Source of the DNA: Veillonella sp.
Lineage (GTDB): Bacteria; Bacillota; Negativicutes; Veillonellales; Veillonellaceae
Length of the DNA stretch: 7,351 bases
Direction: 5' to 3'
Assembly: GCA_022737715.1 (NCBI GenBank)
Contig: JAIITD010000086.1
Span: 1-7,351 of the forward strand
Part shown: positions 6,046 to 7,351 of the stretch, piece after piece
Numbering within the stretch: position 1 is the stretch's first letter
How the letters are laid out: every line of letters begins with the position of its first letter
The notes under the pieces: model-generated
What the model saw: the letters and a program-made list of their open reading frames with translations, nothing else
Told to the model about the DNA's origin: nothing
Databases searched by the model: none
Translations under genes and position numbers: made by a program

Positions 6046-6837
6046 TTATGCACCAGCCTTTAAAACGGCTTGCTTCATAGATTGTACATAATCAAATAAT
6101 GCTTGGTCTGCATGTTCGCCGTGTTCCGCTACAATTTTTACAATAGCAGAGCCTACGATAGCACCATCAGATACGCGCGCCATTGCTTCTGCTTGTTCTG
6201 GCTTAGAAATACCGAAACCAACGGCTACAGGAATATCCGTGTATTTGCGAATCGTTTCAACGATGGACTTAATATCCGTCTTGATTTCGCTACGCATGCC
6301 TGTAACACCAAGGGAAGAAACGCAGTACACAAAGCCTTCAGCATCTTTTGCAATCATTTCAATACGGTTTTCAGATGTTGGAGCGATCAAGGATACTACT
6401 TCAACACCGTGTTTATTAGCGATGCTAGCAAGTTCCCCTTTTTCTTCAAATGGCATATCTGGCACGATAACACCGGAGATGCCAACCTCTTCGCAGAGGG
6501 TAAAGAATTTTTCACGACCGAATACATAGATTGGGTTCAAGTAGGTCATGAACACGAATGGAATAGTCACTGCATCTTCGCCAGTACGCAAACGGCGTAC
6601 CATATCGAAGATGTCGTGAATTTTTACACCTGTAGAAAGTGCACGTGTACTAGCTTCTTGGATAACTGGGCCTTCCGCTGTTGGGTCCGAGAACGGAATA
6701 CCGATTTCCACCATATCAGCGCCAGCTTTCACCATGATGCGAATATAACGTTCTGTATTCTCAATACCATGGTCACCAGCACTGATGAATGGGATGAATG
6801 CCTTGCCCTTTGTGAAAGCGTCTTTAATTTTACTCAT
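6046..6837 (-). CDS. trpA: Tryptophan synthase alpha chain
   Basis: TrpA cleaves indole-3-glycerol phosphate to indole and glyceraldehyde 3-phosphate, and indole passes to TrpB within the alpha2-beta2 complex in the cytoplasm. The 263-residue protein is full length (E. coli 268) and a TIM barrel. The catalytic Glu is Glu44 in VEIGIPFSDP (E. coli Glu49). The residue matching E. coli Asp60 is Glu55 (DPTAEGP), a conservative but notable change at a catalytic position. Other landmarks are FMTYLNPIYVFG (96-107), PDMPFEE (126-132), the flexible loop SSLGVTGMR (174-182) and the phosphate-binding GFGIS (207-211) and GSAIV (229-233). Its ATG overlaps the end of trpB by 8 bases (ATGAGTAA), with GAGGGG at 6847-6852 inside trpB as ribosome binding site. 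This is tight coupling typical of trpBA. Confidence 0.97.
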   Translation of the reverse strand: MSKIKDAFTKGKAFIPFISAGDHGIENTERYIRIMVKAGADMVEIGIPFSDPTAEGPVIQEASTRALSTGVKIHDIFDMVRRLRTGEDAVTIPFVFMTYLNPIYVFGREKFFTLCEEVGISGVIVPDMPFEEKGELASIANKHGVEVVSLIAPTSENRIEMIAKDAEGFVYCVSSLGVTGMRSEIKTDIKSIVETIRKYTDIPVAVGFGISKPEQAEAMARVSDGAIVGSAIVKIVAEHGEHADQALFDYVQSMKQAVLKAGA

Positions 6838-7351
6838 GAAGATCCACCCCTCTATATTTCGCCATAGCCGCTACGTCCTTATCGCCACGACCAGATAAAC
6901 AAATAATAATGATATCGTCCTTACTCATTGTAGGAGCGATTTTACGTGCATGTGCCACCGCATGCGCACTTTCAATAGCAGGAATAATACCTTCTAAGCG
7001 AGATAAGTATTCAAATGCATCTACGGCTTCATCATCTGTAACAGGTACGTATTCAGCACGGCCACTGTCGCGTAAATACGCATGTTCAGGTCCAATACCT
7101 GGATAATCAAGGCCTGCAGAAATGGAATATACCGGTGCGATTTGACCATCTTCGTCTTGGCAGAAATAGGATTTCATACCATGGAAGATACCTACCGTAC
7201 CATTCGCCATCGTAGCCGCGTTCATATCTGTATCTACACCATGACCAGCTGCTTCACAACCGATGAGGCGTACACCTTCATCAGGAATGAAGTTATAGAA
7301 CATACCCATTGCATTGGATCCACCACCAACGCAAGCCATAACAGCTGTTGG
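6830..7351 (-). CDS. trpB: Tryptophan synthase beta chain, C-terminal part (cut by window edge)
   Basis: TrpB condenses indole with L-serine to form tryptophan, using PLP. Only the last 173 residues are here. The reading frame stays open to the right edge, where it reads PTAVMACVGGGSNAMG, so the ATG at 7337-7339 is an internal Met and not the start. GGGSNA is the PLP-phosphate loop. HGVDTD, SISAGLDYPGIGPEHAYL and LEGIIPAIESAHA are standard TrpB blocks, the last lining the active site, and SGRGDKD near the end carries the Ser that contacts the PLP ring nitrogen. The PLP lysine lies in the missing N-terminal part. The visible part looks intact and ends normally within the trpA start. Upstream trp genes and the operon's control region lie outside the window. 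Confidence 0.97.
   Translation of the reverse strand, partial: PTAVMACVGGGSNAMGMFYNFIPDEGVRLIGCEAAGHGVDTDMNAATMANGTVGIFHGMKSYFCQDEDGQIAPVYSISAGLDYPGIGPEHAYLRDSGRAEYVPVTDDEAVDAFEYLSRLEGIIPAIESAHAVAHARKIAPTMSKDDIIIICLSGRGDKDVAAMAKYRGVDLHE

Noticed and set aside
6030..6048. Inverted repeat ACAG-TTGCT-CTGT after trpA as a terminator
   Set aside because: A 4-bp stem with no U tract is too weak to end transcription.
6103..6867. Plus-strand open frame of 254 codons opposite trpA
   Set aside because: It mirrors trpA codons, is rich in Phe, Asn, Cys and His with no domain pattern, and has no convincing ribosome binding site. trpA on the other strand is certain.
7337..7339. ATG as the start of a short trpB
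   Set aside because: The frame continues upstream to the window edge with TrpB-like residues, and the codon falls just before the PLP-binding GGGSNA loop, so it is internal.

Overview
The window is a compact bacterial chromosomal segment of low to moderate GC in which every gene I can support lies on the minus strand. It therefore reads from right (7351) to left (1) in the direction of transcription. Strong AGGAGG-type ribosome binding sites, AT-rich intergenic DNA and the mix of gene types suggest a Firmicute. A Negativicute such as Veillonella is my best guess, but this is inference from protein character and I could not run a search.

Region 1 (7351-6046) is the end of a tryptophan operon: the C-terminal part of trpB, cut by the window edge, overlaps trpA by 8 bases. 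Region 2 (6009-4441) holds two small membrane-protein genes of the DUF805 family. The first starts 36 bases after trpA with no visible terminator between, so it probably shares trp transcripts. A strong terminator at 4407-4437 closes this unit. Region 3 (4366-3564) is a single-gene unit with its own promoter, a third DUF805 protein carrying an N-terminal zinc ribbon, and a perfect 16-bp-stem terminator. Region 4 (3475-1) is a methionine-biosynthesis operon with a near-consensus promoter, a leader of about 120 nt, and the order cystathionine gamma-synthase-like gene, patB/malY-type beta-lyase, metA. The spacers are 11-12 bases, with ribosome binding sites touching or overlapping the preceding stop codon. 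A further ribosome binding site at the extreme left edge implies a fourth operon gene outside the window.

The methionine genes form a complete transsulfuration branch. MetA acylates homoserine (its Glu111 predicts acetyl-CoA as donor), the gamma-synthase-like enzyme joins the product to cysteine, and the beta-lyase releases homocysteine. TrpB and TrpA carry out the last two steps of tryptophan synthesis.

The least explained part is the cluster of three DUF805 paralogues with different added parts (zinc ribbon; plain; membrane anchor plus a possible NTF2-like domain), placed between two amino-acid operons. I see no CRISPR array, mobile element, tRNA or rRNA. The only stretch over 300 bases without a gene (3318-3636) holds the metB-side leader, promoter and a terminator.
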